Part shown: positions 54,027-64,000 of the stretch, one piece after another
Layout of the letters: each line of letters starts with the position of its first letter
How positions within the stretch are numbered: position 1 is the stretch's first letter
Source: Roseateles sp. YR242
Lineage (GTDB): Bacteria; Pseudomonadota; Gammaproteobacteria; Burkholderiales; Burkholderiaceae_C
NCBI RefSeq assembly: GCF_900109745.1
Contig: NZ_FOAV01000001.1
Coordinates: 794,647-858,646 of the forward strand
Length of the DNA stretch: 64,000 nucleotides
Direction: 5' to 3'
Translations under genes and position numbers: made by a program
Notes under the pieces: generated by a model
Seen by the model: the letters and a program-made list of their open reading frames with translations, nothing else
What the model was told of the DNA's origin: nothing
Databases searched by the model: none

Positions 54027-57000
54027 GCGCGCCACCAGATCCGCAGGATCCCACCATGCCGGCCGCTGCGGTCGCCCGCCCGCCACGCCGCACCCGCCGC
54101 CAACGCGCCACGCGCGGCTTGCTCTGGGCACTGCTGGCCATCCCCGCGCTGATCGGCGTGGTGCTGCTGGCCCTCACCTGGGGCCTGAAGACGGATCGCG
54201 GCTCGGCCTGGGTGCTGTCCAAGGTCCCGGGCCTGACCCTGCAGAACGCACATGGCAGCCTGCTGGGCGACTTCGATGCGGAGCGGGCCGAACTGGTCCT
54301 GCCCGGCACGGAAGACCGCATCGTGCTGGAGCAGCTGCAATGGCGCGGGCTGCGGCTGGTCTGGAATCACTCGCCGCTGCTGTGGGGCGAGGTGCATGCG
54401 GACCGGCTGGCGGTGGCACGCGTACGGGTGCAGATGGCGCCATCGGCCAGCACGGGTGGCACACAGGCCCCGACGGATCTGCTGTCGCCCATCGCGTTGA
54501 GCGTCGACGACCTGGCGGTGGGGGAACTGTTCGCACCCGGGCTGGCCCAGCCGCTGAAGGGCTTGCGCGGCAGTGCGACCTTTGGCGCCGATGGCGGCGA
54601 GCATCACCGCATTGAACTGCGCTCGCTGCAGTGGCAGATGCTGACGCTGAGTGGCCACGCACAGATCAGCGCCCAGTCCGACCTTACCCTGGCCAGCGAC
54701 TGGCGGCTCAGCCAGCCCCAGGGCCAGTTGCCCTGGACAGCGCCCTTCCGCCTGGACGGCCCGCTCAAGGAGCTGAACCTGCAGGGGCAGCTCGAAGCCG
54801 CCCGGCAAAAGCTGCAGGTGGCGGCGCGCGTGCTGCCCTTTGCACCCTTCCCGCTCGCGCGGTTGCAGACCGACGCCAAAGACCTGGACCTGGCGGCGCT
54901 GCTGCCCGATGGCGGCGTGCCGCACACCGGCTTGACCGGCCGTATCGAGCTGACGCCCAACAAGGACAACACCCTGGCACTGAAGGCCGACCTCGCCAAC
55001 AGCGCAGCCGGGCGACTGGACCAGGCGCGGGTGCCGCTCCAGTCGCTGGCCCTGGATGCCGTGCTGGACCCGGCCAACTGGACCCGCCTGCGCCTACCGC
55101 GGCTGGACGCTCGCCTGGCCGGTGGCGGCCGGCTGCAAGCCACCGGCCAGACCAGCCCACGCGACGGCACCGCCGTGACGCTGCAGCTCGAAGGCCTGGA
55201 CAGCCGCCAGTGGGACGCGACTTGGCCGCTGGTCCAGGCCCGTGGCACGGTCAAGCTGAGCACCAAGGCCAGCCTGACCAACGCCACAGCGGATGAAACC
55301 CTTCAGGTGGATGGCGCCCTGCAGGGGCAACTGGGCCAGGGCCAGTGGCGCGCGCCGATGGATGTGGCGCTGAACGCCGAACTGCGCCGCCAGTCCGTGG
55401 TGCTGAACGAGTTCCAGGTGAAGTCGGGGCCTGCCACTGTGCGAGCCACGGGCGCGCTGACCTTGACCGACGCGCTCTCGCTGGCCGGTGGCTGGCAGAC
55501 CCAGCTGGATGCCACCGTGCAAGGGCTTGATCTGCGGCGGCTGCAGGCGCCAGGACCGTCACCGGTGGTGGCCAGCCGCCCTCTCAGCATCAGAGCCCCA
55601 GCTGCCACGCGGCCCACCAACCCCGGCGCACCCACCCATGAGACAGCCAGGGCTGCCGGCAACCCGCCGGCCACGGCCACGGTTTCGAACACATCAGGCC
55701 CCATGGGCGGTGCCGGCGCCCAGACGCTGAACGGTCGTGTTCAGGCCCGCCTTCAATCGGTGCGCGGCAGCCTGTGGCCGCAAGGCCAGGCGCAACTGGA
55801 ACTGCACCCCAGTGTCTGGCAGGGCCTGCCGCTGCAGGGGCAGGTCCGGTATGCGCGCCAAGGTAGCGGCACCCCCGATCTGAATGCGGATCTCAAGCTG
55901 GCCGATGCCACGCTGGTGGCACGCACCCGCATCGATCCCGCCCTGCGCCAGGGCGGCGAGCAGGTGAACCTGGCCATTGACCTGGCCGCCCCCAATCTCG
56001 CCAGCCTGCAACCACTGCTGCGCAGCCAGTGGCCCAACGCCACCGTACAAGGCGCACTGCAGGCCTCGACCACCGTGCAACTCGTGCGCCCGGGTGCCCG
56101 CAATGCGGTCTACAGCAGCGATGGGAAATGGGACCTGCAGGGCTTTGCCCTGGGCGGCGTGGCTGGCCTGCCAGCGGTGGCGGCGCGCCTGGGCGCTGCC
56201 AGCGGCAACGGGACGGTCGCCACAGCAGGATCACCGTCGGCTGCTGGCACCGCGACCGACACGGCCCGCAACCGGCGTTCAGCGGCGCGCAATGGCGCCA
56301 GCGCGAACACCGCCAGCAGCGCGCCGCGCAGCACGGGCACGGTCGCACGGTCGACCAACGGTACAGACAGCGCAAACAACGGCACCCGGGCTGGCAGCCT
56401 GGCGCCCATCCAACTGGACAGCGGCACCGGCGAATGGTCCCTGTCCAGCCTGCGTGATGCCAAGCTGCTCTGGACCACCCAGCTCAAGCACCTGCGCCTG
56501 GCGCCGGCACAAGTCCAGCTGGACGAGACCACGCTGGACCTGCGGGGCAGTTGGGCCCAGCACCGCCTGACCCTGGACGCGGACGGCCAACTGCCGCTGC
56601 CGCCCATCCTCACCACCCCCACCGCCACCAAGGTGGTGGCACGGGCACCTGCCGCCAGCGGGGTGGTAGTCAGCCGGCTGCAGCTGGACGCCAGGAGCGC
56701 CCGCGCCCAGCTGTCGCTCAACGGGGCCCTGGACAACGAGCCCCTGGTCGCCTGGCGCCAGGGCGCCCTGTGGCAGGCCCGCGAGCTGCTGGTCAACCTG
56801 CAGGCCAGCCAGGTGAATGACCCCTTGCTCAAGGCCGGCCCGCTCTCGGCCAGCCTGCGCCTGGAACCCGGTTTGCAACCCCGGCAGGCCGCGCTCGCCG
56901 CCGGCCGCCTGGACATTCTGGGCGCGGGTGTGCGCTGGTCCCGCATGAACTGGTCGTCGCCCATGGAATGGGACATCCAGGCCGATCTGGAGCCGCTGGC

Positions 57001-58597
57001 GGCAGCGCCTGCACTGGCCAAGCTGCAGCCGGACTTCGGCTGGGGCGGGGACCTGCGCATCGACGGCCACTTCACCACCCGCCGGGACGCACGCAATCTA
57101 CTCATCGACTTCATGGTCTCGCGCACCTCCGGAGACCTGACCGTGACCGATGAAGTCAGCACCCAGCGCCTGGGGCTGACCGACCTGAAGCTGGGCCTGA
57201 TGGCCGACCAGGGCGTCTGGCACATCGTGCAGGGGGTGGCGGGCCAGAACATGGGCGCGGTTGGCGGGGCGGTGACCTTCCGTATGGGGGACCCGCTGGC
57301 GCTGCCGGCGAAGCAAGCCAAGCTCGAAGGCTCGGTCGAGGCGCAGGTGGACAACCTCGGTAACTGGGGTCCCTGGGTGCCGGCAGGCTGGCGCCTGGGG
57401 GGCAGCCTGTATGCCTCGCTCAGCCTGGCGGGCACGCTGGGGGCACCGGAAGTGCGTGGCACGGCGGGTGGCCAGAAGCTGTCGCTGCGCAATGCGCTCA
57501 TGGGTGTGGACATGAACAACGGTGAGTTGGCGCTGACCATGTCCGGCACACGTGCCCGGCTGGAGAAATTCACCGCCAAGGGCGGCAACGGCAACATCAG
57601 CGCGGAGGGCGACCTGCACTTCGGCGCGGAGCCCAGTGCCGAGCTGAACCTGACCGCCGACACCTTCTCCCTGCTGCAACGGGTGGACCGCCGTGTGGTG
57701 GCCAGCGGCACGGCGCAGGTCAAGGCCAATGCGCAGTTGCTGGATCTCAAGGGCCGGTTTGTCATCAACGAAGGCCTGTTCGACTTCTCGCGCGGGGATG
57801 CGCCGTCGCTGGACAGCGACGTGCAGGTGGTCCGCCAGAACGCGCCCGCCCGTGCCGAGATCAACGGCAAGCCGCTGCGGGTCAAGCTGGATGTGGACCT
57901 GGAACTGGGACGGCGACTACAGCTCAAGGGGTATGGCATCGACACCCGTATCCGGGGCGTCTTGCACCTGGCGCAGGACGGCCAGGCCAAACCCACGATG
58001 GAAGGCGAGGTCCGCAGTGAAGGTGGCACCTTCAATGCGTATGGCCAGAAGCTGGTGGTGGAGCGCGGCGTCTTCACCTTCATCGGGCCGCTGGACAACC
58101 CACGCCTGGACGTGCTGGCCATCCGCCCCGGGCTGGAAAGCGACGATGTGCGTGTGGGGGTGACGGTGACCGGCACGGCCACCAATCCCCGCATCAAGCT
58201 CTACTCCGACCCGGACATGAGCGAGACCAACAAGCTTTCCTGGCTGGTGCTGGGGCGCTCGCCGGATAACCTCGGCCGCAGCGACACCGCCCTGATGCAA
58301 CGCGCCGCGATGGCGCTGATCAGCGGTGACGGCGAAAGCGCCAGCGACAAGCTCATCCACCAGATCGGCCTGGACGAACTGTCGTTCAGCGGTGAAGGCG
58401 ACGATGCGCGTGGCACCGTGGTGCGCCTGGGCAAGCAGATCAGCCGGGATGTGTTCGTGGCGTATGAGCGCGGGCTGAACGCCACGACCGGCAACTGGCA
58501 ACTGATATACAAGCTGGCGCAGCGGTTCACGCTACGCGCCCAGGCGGGAGAAGACCAGCAGGGGCTGGATGTGATCTGGATCTGGAAGTGGGAGTAA
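54023..58597 (+). CDS. tamB: Translocation and assembly module protein TamB
   Basis: 1524 residues. One N-terminal membrane anchor (about 31-52) then a long beta-helical periplasmic body, AsmA-like repeats (GSLLGDFDAERAELVLPG, LTLASDWRLSQPQG), and the C-terminal DUF490/TamB domain (about 1170-1524; DNPRLDVLAIRPGLESDDVR, KLSWLVLGRSPDN, VFVAYERGLNATTG). TamB bridges inner and outer membranes and also moves phospholipids. Two Ser/Thr/Ala-rich stretches (about 520-570 and 740-790) interrupt the body and are not seen in typical TamB. Coupled to tamA. Confidence 0.94.
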   Translation: MSAPPDPQDPTMPAAAVARPPRRTRRQRATRGLLWALLAIPALIGVVLLALTWGLKTDRGSAWVLSKVPGLTLQNAHGSLLGDFDAERAELVLPGTEDRIVLEQLQWRGLRLVWNHSPLLWGEVHADRLAVARVRVQMAPSASTGGTQAPTDLLSPIALSVDDLAVGELFAPGLAQPLKGLRGSATFGADGGEHHRIELRSLQWQMLTLSGHAQISAQSDLTLASDWRLSQPQGQLPWTAPFRLDGPLKELNLQGQLEAARQKLQVAARVLPFAPFPLARLQTDAKDLDLAALLPDGGVPHTGLTGRIELTPNKDNTLALKADLANSAAGRLDQARVPLQSLALDAVLDPANWTRLRLPRLDARLAGGGRLQATGQTSPRDGTAVTLQLEGLDSRQWDATWPLVQARGTVKLSTKASLTNATADETLQVDGALQGQLGQGQWRAPMDVALNAELRRQSVVLNEFQVKSGPATVRATGALTLTDALSLAGGWQTQLDATVQGLDLRRLQAPGPSPVVASRPLSIRAPAATRPTNPGAPTHETARAAGNPPATATVSNTSGPMGGAGAQTLNGRVQARLQSVRGSLWPQGQAQLELHPSVWQGLPLQGQVRYARQGSGTPDLNADLKLADATLVARTRIDPALRQGGEQVNLAIDLAAPNLASLQPLLRSQWPNATVQGALQASTTVQLVRPGARNAVYSSDGKWDLQGFALGGVAGLPAVAARLGAASGNGTVATAGSPSAAGTATDTARNRRSAARNGASANTASSAPRSTGTVARSTNGTDSANNGTRAGSLAPIQLDSGTGEWSLSSLRDAKLLWTTQLKHLRLAPAQVQLDETTLDLRGSWAQHRLTLDADGQLPLPPILTTPTATKVVARAPAASGVVVSRLQLDARSARAQLSLNGALDNEPLVAWRQGALWQARELLVNLQASQVNDPLLKAGPLSASLRLEPGLQPRQAALAAGRLDILGAGVRWSRMNWSSPMEWDIQADLEPLAAAPALAKLQPDFGWGGDLRIDGHFTTRRDARNLLIDFMVSRTSGDLTVTDEVSTQRLGLTDLKLGLMADQGVWHIVQGVAGQNMGAVGGAVTFRMGDPLALPAKQAKLEGSVEAQVDNLGNWGPWVPAGWRLGGSLYASLSLAGTLGAPEVRGTAGGQKLSLRNALMGVDMNNGELALTMSGTRARLEKFTAKGGNGNISAEGDLHFGAEPSAELNLTADTFSLLQRVDRRVVASGTAQVKANAQLLDLKGRFVINEGLFDFSRGDAPSLDSDVQVVRQNAPARAEINGKPLRVKLDVDLELGRRLQLKGYGIDTRIRGVLHLAQDGQAKPTMEGEVRSEGGTFNAYGQKLVVERGVFTFIGPLDNPRLDVLAIRPGLESDDVRVGVTVTGTATNPRIKLYSDPDMSETNKLSWLVLGRSPDNLGRSDTALMQRAAMALISGDGESASDKLIHQIGLDELSFSGEGDDARGTVVRLGKQISRDVFVAYERGLNATTGNWQLIYKLAQRFTLRAQAGEDQQGLDVIWIWKWE

Positions 58598-58616
58598 CGA
58601 GCGATCCCCATCGGGG

Positions 58617-59540
58617 CTAGCGCCCTGGTACTGACGCAGGCGCAGTGCCGGCTATGGCTGCGGCGCGCGCCTGAGCCTGGCGCACCAGGTCGTCATAACC
58701 GCGAAGGGCTTCCTCGCGGTTGGTGCTGCGCAGCATGCCCACCACTCGGCCCTGGCGGGTCAATGAGGCTGCGTATTGGCCCGACTCCGCATTCCAGACC
58801 AGCCGCGCCATTTCCTCACCGATGAGCTGCCGTTGCAGGGTCTCGACGGACTGACCGGTCGTGCGGTGCTCGGCACTGGATGGGCTCGACGGTGGTGGCA
58901 TCCCATGCGCCCGCGCATAGTTCTCCCGCGCCTGTTGCACCAGGTCCAGGTCCATGGCGTCCACATCCTGCGGCGCCCCCAACCGCTCGGGGGACACGGT
59001 CACCGTCTTCAGATCCTGGCCCGGGACAATGGCAGGCGCCACAGCCTGCGGTGGCGCCAGGGCCGGGGCCGATGCACTGCCGGCGCCCATCTGCCCCAGC
59101 AACACCGGCCGCCCCACCTCCCCCAGCGCGGCCAGGCGGCGGAAGCTGTCGAAGTTCAACCAGGCTTCTGATTCGTTGACCGGTTTCAGCGTGCGGCGCA
59201 GCGCCCCCTGCAGGGACACGCTGACGTAGTACTGGCGCAGCGGCTGATACAGCCACACCTCAATGGCGGCATCCCCGATCTCGGCGCGGCGCATCAGCGA
59301 GAGGTCCTTGCTGGTCATGCGCCCACGCAATTCGGCGATGTTGGCAGCCTCGATCTGGGCCGATCGCCGCGCGGCCGAGGCCGATGCCGCCTTTGCGGAC
59401 CCGGAACGGGCCGCCTCCGCTGGCGCCCCCACCAGCGGCACAACCACCAGCAAGGCCACCGCGAGGAACGCAGCCGCCCCCCGCTGCCGCACAAAAGGCG
59501 GGTAGCGACGCGAGGGGTGCGGGCAATGTGAGGGGGACAT
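58617..59540 (-). CDS. Secreted DUF2968-like protein
   Basis: 307 residues. Signal peptide (cleavage near AEAARSG) with an unusually long Pro/Arg-rich n-region. The body has two similar blocks with an ELRGRMTSKDLSLMRRAEIG/VWLYQPLRQYYVSVSLQG pattern and later EEMARLVWNAESGQYAASLT, suggesting a duplicated small domain as in DUF2968 proteins of Burkholderiales. Function unknown. It faces tamB convergently (19 bp between stops). Confidence 0.6.
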   Translation of the reverse strand: MSPSHCPHPSRRYPPFVRQRGAAAFLAVALLVVVPLVGAPAEAARSGSAKAASASAARRSAQIEAANIAELRGRMTSKDLSLMRRAEIGDAAIEVWLYQPLRQYYVSVSLQGALRRTLKPVNESEAWLNFDSFRRLAALGEVGRPVLLGQMGAGSASAPALAPPQAVAPAIVPGQDLKTVTVSPERLGAPQDVDAMDLDLVQQARENYARAHGMPPPSSPSSAEHRTTGQSVETLQRQLIGEEMARLVWNAESGQYAASLTRQGRVVGMLRSTNREEALRGYDDLVRQAQARAAAIAGTAPASVPGR

Positions 59541-59542
59541 CG

Positions 59543-59607
59543 AAGAATTCAGAGATGCAGCAAGCGACCGGGTCAGGACCTGACCCCAATGCCTGACCCG
59601 AATTCTT
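59543..59607. repeat. Nested inverted repeats, REP-like
   Basis: Outer pair AAGAATTC (59543-59550) with GAATTCTT (59600-59607); inner GGGTCAG (59570-59576) with CTGACCC (59580-59586), and a second CTGACCC at 59593-59599 can compete for the same partner. The CCTGACCCCAATG core resembles extragenic REP-type elements linked to TnpREP transposases. The rest of the gap to aspD (59608-59789) has no supported gene. Confidence 0.5.
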
Positions 59608-59789
59608 GAGCATCACAGCGGCATTTTCAAAGCCGCCAACGCCTCACACGTGTCAAAACAACGGAACGGCCAACGGCCGACATGTTGACGCATCGGCGTT
59701 TCATGGCCGTTTCGCGGACGTTTGGTGGGCGGTTCGGGGGCCGTTTGAAGACCCCCGCCCCATACAGCCCCGGGGCGCCCCAGCCCCGC

Positions 59790-61391
<1,602 letters not shown>

Positions 61392-61400
61392 CTAGGGGCC

Positions 61401-63092
61401 TCAGGCAAAGGCAATGATCAAGGGACCCAGCAAGGTCAGGAAGACGTTGGCCAGGGCGTAGGTGATGGCAAAGGGAACGGTGGGCACGTTGTTGCCCGCC
61501 TTGTCGAGCACTTCGCCAAAGGCCGGGTTCGCGCTGCGAGCCCCGGACAAGGAACCGGCGAGTTCCGCCACGTTGCGGTAGCGCAGTACGTAGCGGCCAA
61601 AGAGCATGGCAATCAGCAGCGGGATCACCGTGACCAGCACACCCAGCAGGAACAGCTTGACGCCCTGGTCCAGGATGGTGTGCACCGCTTGTTGACCGGA
61701 TTGAAGGCCCACCATCGCGACAAAACCGGCCAGGCCCAGGTCACGCATCAGCGTGGAGGCTGCGGTCGGCAGGTTGCCCGCGGTATGCCGACGGCTGCGC
61801 CACCATCCGAAGACCAGCCCGCTCAGCAGGGCGCCGCCCCCGCTGCCCAGGGTGATGGGCACCGGGCCTGCACGGACCACCAGCAACCCGATGAGCAGGC
61901 CCACCGTGATGCCGAAGCCGTGGAAGACGAAGTCCGTCTTGTCGCTGGGCAGGACCACCGGCCCCACCGATTGGGCTGCACGCTGGATGTCATTGCTGGC
62001 GCCAAACAAGGTCACCATGTCGCCGGGCAGCACGACGGTTTCCGACCGGATCGGCACGGGTGAGCCTGCGCGCAGCAGCGCCAGTGCGAAGACACCGTGG
62101 CGAAGCCCTTCGGACAGGCTGGCGACGATCTCGCCCACCGGGCGGTTCAGGTATTGCGGGTTGGCGATGGCCACGTCGCGCTTGACCATCACCAGGTCCA
62201 GCCCTTCGTGGTGCAGTTCTTCCTGGCCGATCACATTGGCCTGGGCCACCACGGCTGGCCGGCGCCCCACCAGCAGGATGAGGTCGCCCACTTGCAGCGG
62301 CATCGGCCCGGTGACACCGATTTCCGCGCCCTCGCGCTGCACACGTTCTACGGTCACGGCGCCCACGGGCCCGCTGTTTTCCACGGCCTGCACGGTCAGG
62401 CCTGCCTGCGTGATGCGGATCACGCGGCCCACGATCTCGGGCAGTGCGCTCGACTCATCCACGCCATACAGGCGCACGCCCTTGAGCTGTTCCTGCTCCG
62501 CTTGAAGGGCATCGTCCCGGATCTTGCGTCCCGTGAACCATTCCAGCAGGTTCACGCAGACGATGATGGCGCCGAATGAGCCAAAGATATATGTCACCGC
62601 GTAGCCGATGGCCACGTTGGCCTGCATCGTCTGGGCTGCTTCAGGCGAGAGGCCGAGCTTGTCGATGGCGGAGCCGGCGGTGCCGATGATGGCTGACTGA
62701 GTCAGCCCGCCGGCGGCCAGGCCGGCGGCCAGGCCCTTGTCCAGGCTGAACACACGGGCGATGACCAGCACCGTGATCAGCCCCGACAGGGCCAGCACCA
62801 CCGCCATTGAAATCTCGCGCAGCGATTGCCGGCCGAGGGAGCGGAAGAACTGCGGGCCGCTCTCGAAGCCGACCGCGTAGATGAACAGGGCGAAGAGGAT
62901 CGCCTTGATGCCGGAGTCGATGTGCAGACCCACCTGGCTGACGACCACAGCGGCCAGCAGGGACCCTGCCACCCCACCGAGTTGAAATGAACCGAATTTG
63001 AATTTTCCTATCCAGTAGCCAATGGCCAGGGAAAGGAATAGGGCAATTTCTGGAGACTGGTGCAGGATGGATTGAATGAATGCCACGCTCAC
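61401..63092 (-). CDS. aspT: Aspartate:alanine antiporter AspT
   Basis: 563 residues, two five-to-six-helix halves around a central hydrophilic domain with TrkA_C-like repeats (about 205-370; QVGDLILLVGRRPAVV, PIRSETVVLPGDMVTLFG). Family marks: GYWIGKFKFGSFQLGGVAGS, YAVGFESGPQFF, GLTQSAIIGTAGSAI, GSGGGALLSGLVFGW and SGARSANPAFGEVLD. Start ATG 63092 with GAAGGAG about 7-13 bp upstream. Exchange of aspartate(-1) for alanine(0) plus decarboxylation makes a proton motive force; also offers acid resistance. Upstream gene of the aspT-aspD pair. Confidence 0.95.
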   Translation of the reverse strand: MSVAFIQSILHQSPEIALFLSLAIGYWIGKFKFGSFQLGGVAGSLLAAVVVSQVGLHIDSGIKAILFALFIYAVGFESGPQFFRSLGRQSLREISMAVVLALSGLITVLVIARVFSLDKGLAAGLAAGGLTQSAIIGTAGSAIDKLGLSPEAAQTMQANVAIGYAVTYIFGSFGAIIVCVNLLEWFTGRKIRDDALQAEQEQLKGVRLYGVDESSALPEIVGRVIRITQAGLTVQAVENSGPVGAVTVERVQREGAEIGVTGPMPLQVGDLILLVGRRPAVVAQANVIGQEELHHEGLDLVMVKRDVAIANPQYLNRPVGEIVASLSEGLRHGVFALALLRAGSPVPIRSETVVLPGDMVTLFGASNDIQRAAQSVGPVVLPSDKTDFVFHGFGITVGLLIGLLVVRAGPVPITLGSGGGALLSGLVFGWWRSRRHTAGNLPTAASTLMRDLGLAGFVAMVGLQSGQQAVHTILDQGVKLFLLGVLVTVIPLLIAMLFGRYVLRYRNVAELAGSLSGARSANPAFGEVLDKAGNNVPTVPFAITYALANVFLTLLGPLIIAFA

Positions 63093-63512
63093 TCCTTCTC
63101 GGGTTGAACGCAGACTAACAACGAGTTGATACAGCTTAAAGACACTGCAATCGGGGGCAGCAAACCGCCCTTTGGGCGATTGCCCAACTCCTCAGAATGC
63201 GTTGAATGTCGCCATTCCGGAGCTTCATAGACATTAAAAAGGTGAGAGTTCGTGCTGTGATCAAGTAGAAAACTCGCACCCGGTACTGAGGAAATTCCTA
63301 TCCAAAGGCAATGAAGGGCTCAGTAGCGAACGCAATGGCCATGGCCATGGCCATTGCAGTGGTAGCAGTGCTAGTGGAAGTGGCCAGGCGCCATCGTGTC
63401 GTGTGGCGCGGCGTTTTCAATGCAGATCCATCGCGGCGGCAATGACCGAAATTTCCGCAGGAACCTCTGAATAGTTCCCCCAAGCCGAAGTGGGGAGTGA
63501 TGCAGAGGTCTC
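63093..63512. other. Intergenic region with repeats and hairpin
   Basis: 420 bp upstream of aspT and downstream of the small membrane protein gene. Contains a run of GGCCAT repeats near 63338-63355 and a hairpin at 63464-63508. The stretch next to aspT must hold its promoter, but I see no clear -35/-10. No coding frame has support. Confidence 0.6.
63464..63508. terminator. Long hairpin downstream of small membrane protein gene
   Basis: CCTCTG (63464-63469) pairs with CAGAGG (63503-63508) and TCCCC (63476-63480) with GGGGA (63492-63496). It begins right after the stop codon at 63513 of the minus-strand gene. No T-run. The GAACCTCTGAA-like border also resembles the end of some insertion sequences. 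Confidence 0.45.
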
Positions 63513-63851
63513 TTAGATCAGACCCAGGCCGGAGGCGATGGAGACGGCGCCCATGCTGATGCCCATAAAGGCGTAGAAGAATGCCATTTTGGGTGTTGAG
63601 GGGCAGGCCATTTTGATACAGAACCAGAGCAGGCCGCGGAGGAAGAAGGTTTTGTGGCTGAAGAAATAGCTGGCCAGGAACATGAAACCCCAGGCCATGA
63701 GGTAGAGGCCCATGACCACGTTCTTGATATCGGGCCTGGCGATCAGGGCGGCGACGGTCAGCAGGGCCATGATGCCGATCAGGGCGAAGCCGAGGACGCC
63801 ACCGCGTTCCGGCTCTGCCTTCGGACCCATTGGAAGTTCGTTCGTTGTCAT
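63513..63851 (-). CDS. Small membrane protein of unknown function
   Basis: 112 residues from ATG 63851 (MTTNELPMGPKAEPERGGVL). Three to four hydrophobic helices: about 20-40 (LGFALIGIMALLTVAALIA), 47-66 (GLYLMAWGFMFLASYFFSH), a helix around 72-85, and 90-112. No family recognised; the short size and helix count resemble uncharacterised inner-membrane proteins of Burkholderiales. Stands alone; the 5' open frame continues to the window end without support. Confidence 0.7.
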   Translation of the reverse strand: MTTNELPMGPKAEPERGGVLGFALIGIMALLTVAALIARPDIKNVVMGLYLMAWGFMFLASYFFSHKTFFLRGLLWFCIKMACPSTPKMAFFYAFMGISMGAVSIASGLGLI

Positions 63852-64000
63852 CGTTGCGCAGTATGCATCGACCGCCGTCGCCTGCAGGCACGCAGGCCCT
63901 TTGCTTCGATGGGCGGGCTTGCCCGCGCGGCCAGCGGGGGCCAACAACCGGCGCACACAGTCGCGCAGAACAAGCGAAGCGTCGTTCAAGCGGGGCTGTG
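63852..64000. other. End of window, no feature seen
   Basis: The last 149 bp contain no supported gene or repeat; a promoter for the small membrane protein gene is expected here. Confidence 0.4.

Noticed and set aside
56110..58197. Minus-strand open frame of 695 codons
   Set aside because: Antisense to tamB; Arg/Ser-rich shadow with no domain.

Overview
The window is a GC-rich chromosomal segment with dense, short-spaced genes. Gene content (urtABCDE, split urease genes, tamAB, MoxR/CoxE pair, AspD-AspT, Tct-type transporter parts) and protein style suggest a betaproteobacterium of the Burkholderiales, probably near Roseateles/Mitsuaria/Rubrivivax. That placement is inference from gene style; no rRNA is present. 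I saw no tRNA, rRNA, CRISPR array, intact insertion sequence or prophage.

Layout. 1-5.0 kb: the 3' end of an uncharacterised gene, a frameshifted DUF1810 gene, a GT-C-type membrane glycosyltransferase and a secreted ricin-lectin/FN3/sorbosone-dehydrogenase-like protein. 5.3-11.5 kb: TonB receptor, DUF885 peptidase, GNAT acetyltransferase, SAM methyltransferase. 11.7-18.5 kb: a beta-propeller sensor kinase whose phospho-acceptor His is replaced by Asn, an unrecognised orphan protein, and a winged-helix/STAND-like ATPase regulator. A 19-bp identical element lies about 70 bp upstream of both regulators. 18.8-20.8 kb: TctB and TctA without an adjacent TctC.

20.9-43.5 kb is a nitrogen (urea) island. 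ureG-F-E and ureC-B-hupE/ureJ-A lie on the minus strand, interrupted by an opposite-strand periplasmic binding protein gene. A good sigma-54 type promoter match stands in front of ureA. Divergent from ureA is a large fusion of NCS1 nucleobase-type permease, Cys-rich knot, histidine kinase and receiver, followed with a 4-nt overlap by a LuxR-type response regulator. Their 511-bp shared intergenic region carries a 29-bp-arm near-perfect inverted repeat and other nested inverted repeats. Then come an orphan protein, a triple-repeat DUF3395-like secreted protein, the urea ABC transporter urtABCDE, a LysR regulator, a small ORF, and ureD, which is separated from the other ure genes and overlaps the 3' end of an HD-GYP gene. 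Together these genes would import urea, hydrolyse it with Ni-urease and sense a related nitrogen compound.

44.9-64 kb: diheme cytochrome c, MoxR ATPase, GNAT, S9 peptidase, EAL phosphodiesterase, CoxE-like VWA protein, tamA-tamB, a secreted DUF2968-like protein, aspD-aspT (aspartate decarboxylation coupled to aspartate/alanine exchange) and a small membrane protein.

The most interesting candidate system is the permease-kinase fusion plus its LuxR partner and the structured leader between it and the sigma-54-type urease promoter. It looks like a transport-coupled sensor for nitrogen compounds, analogous in concept to CbrA but built on a different transporter family.
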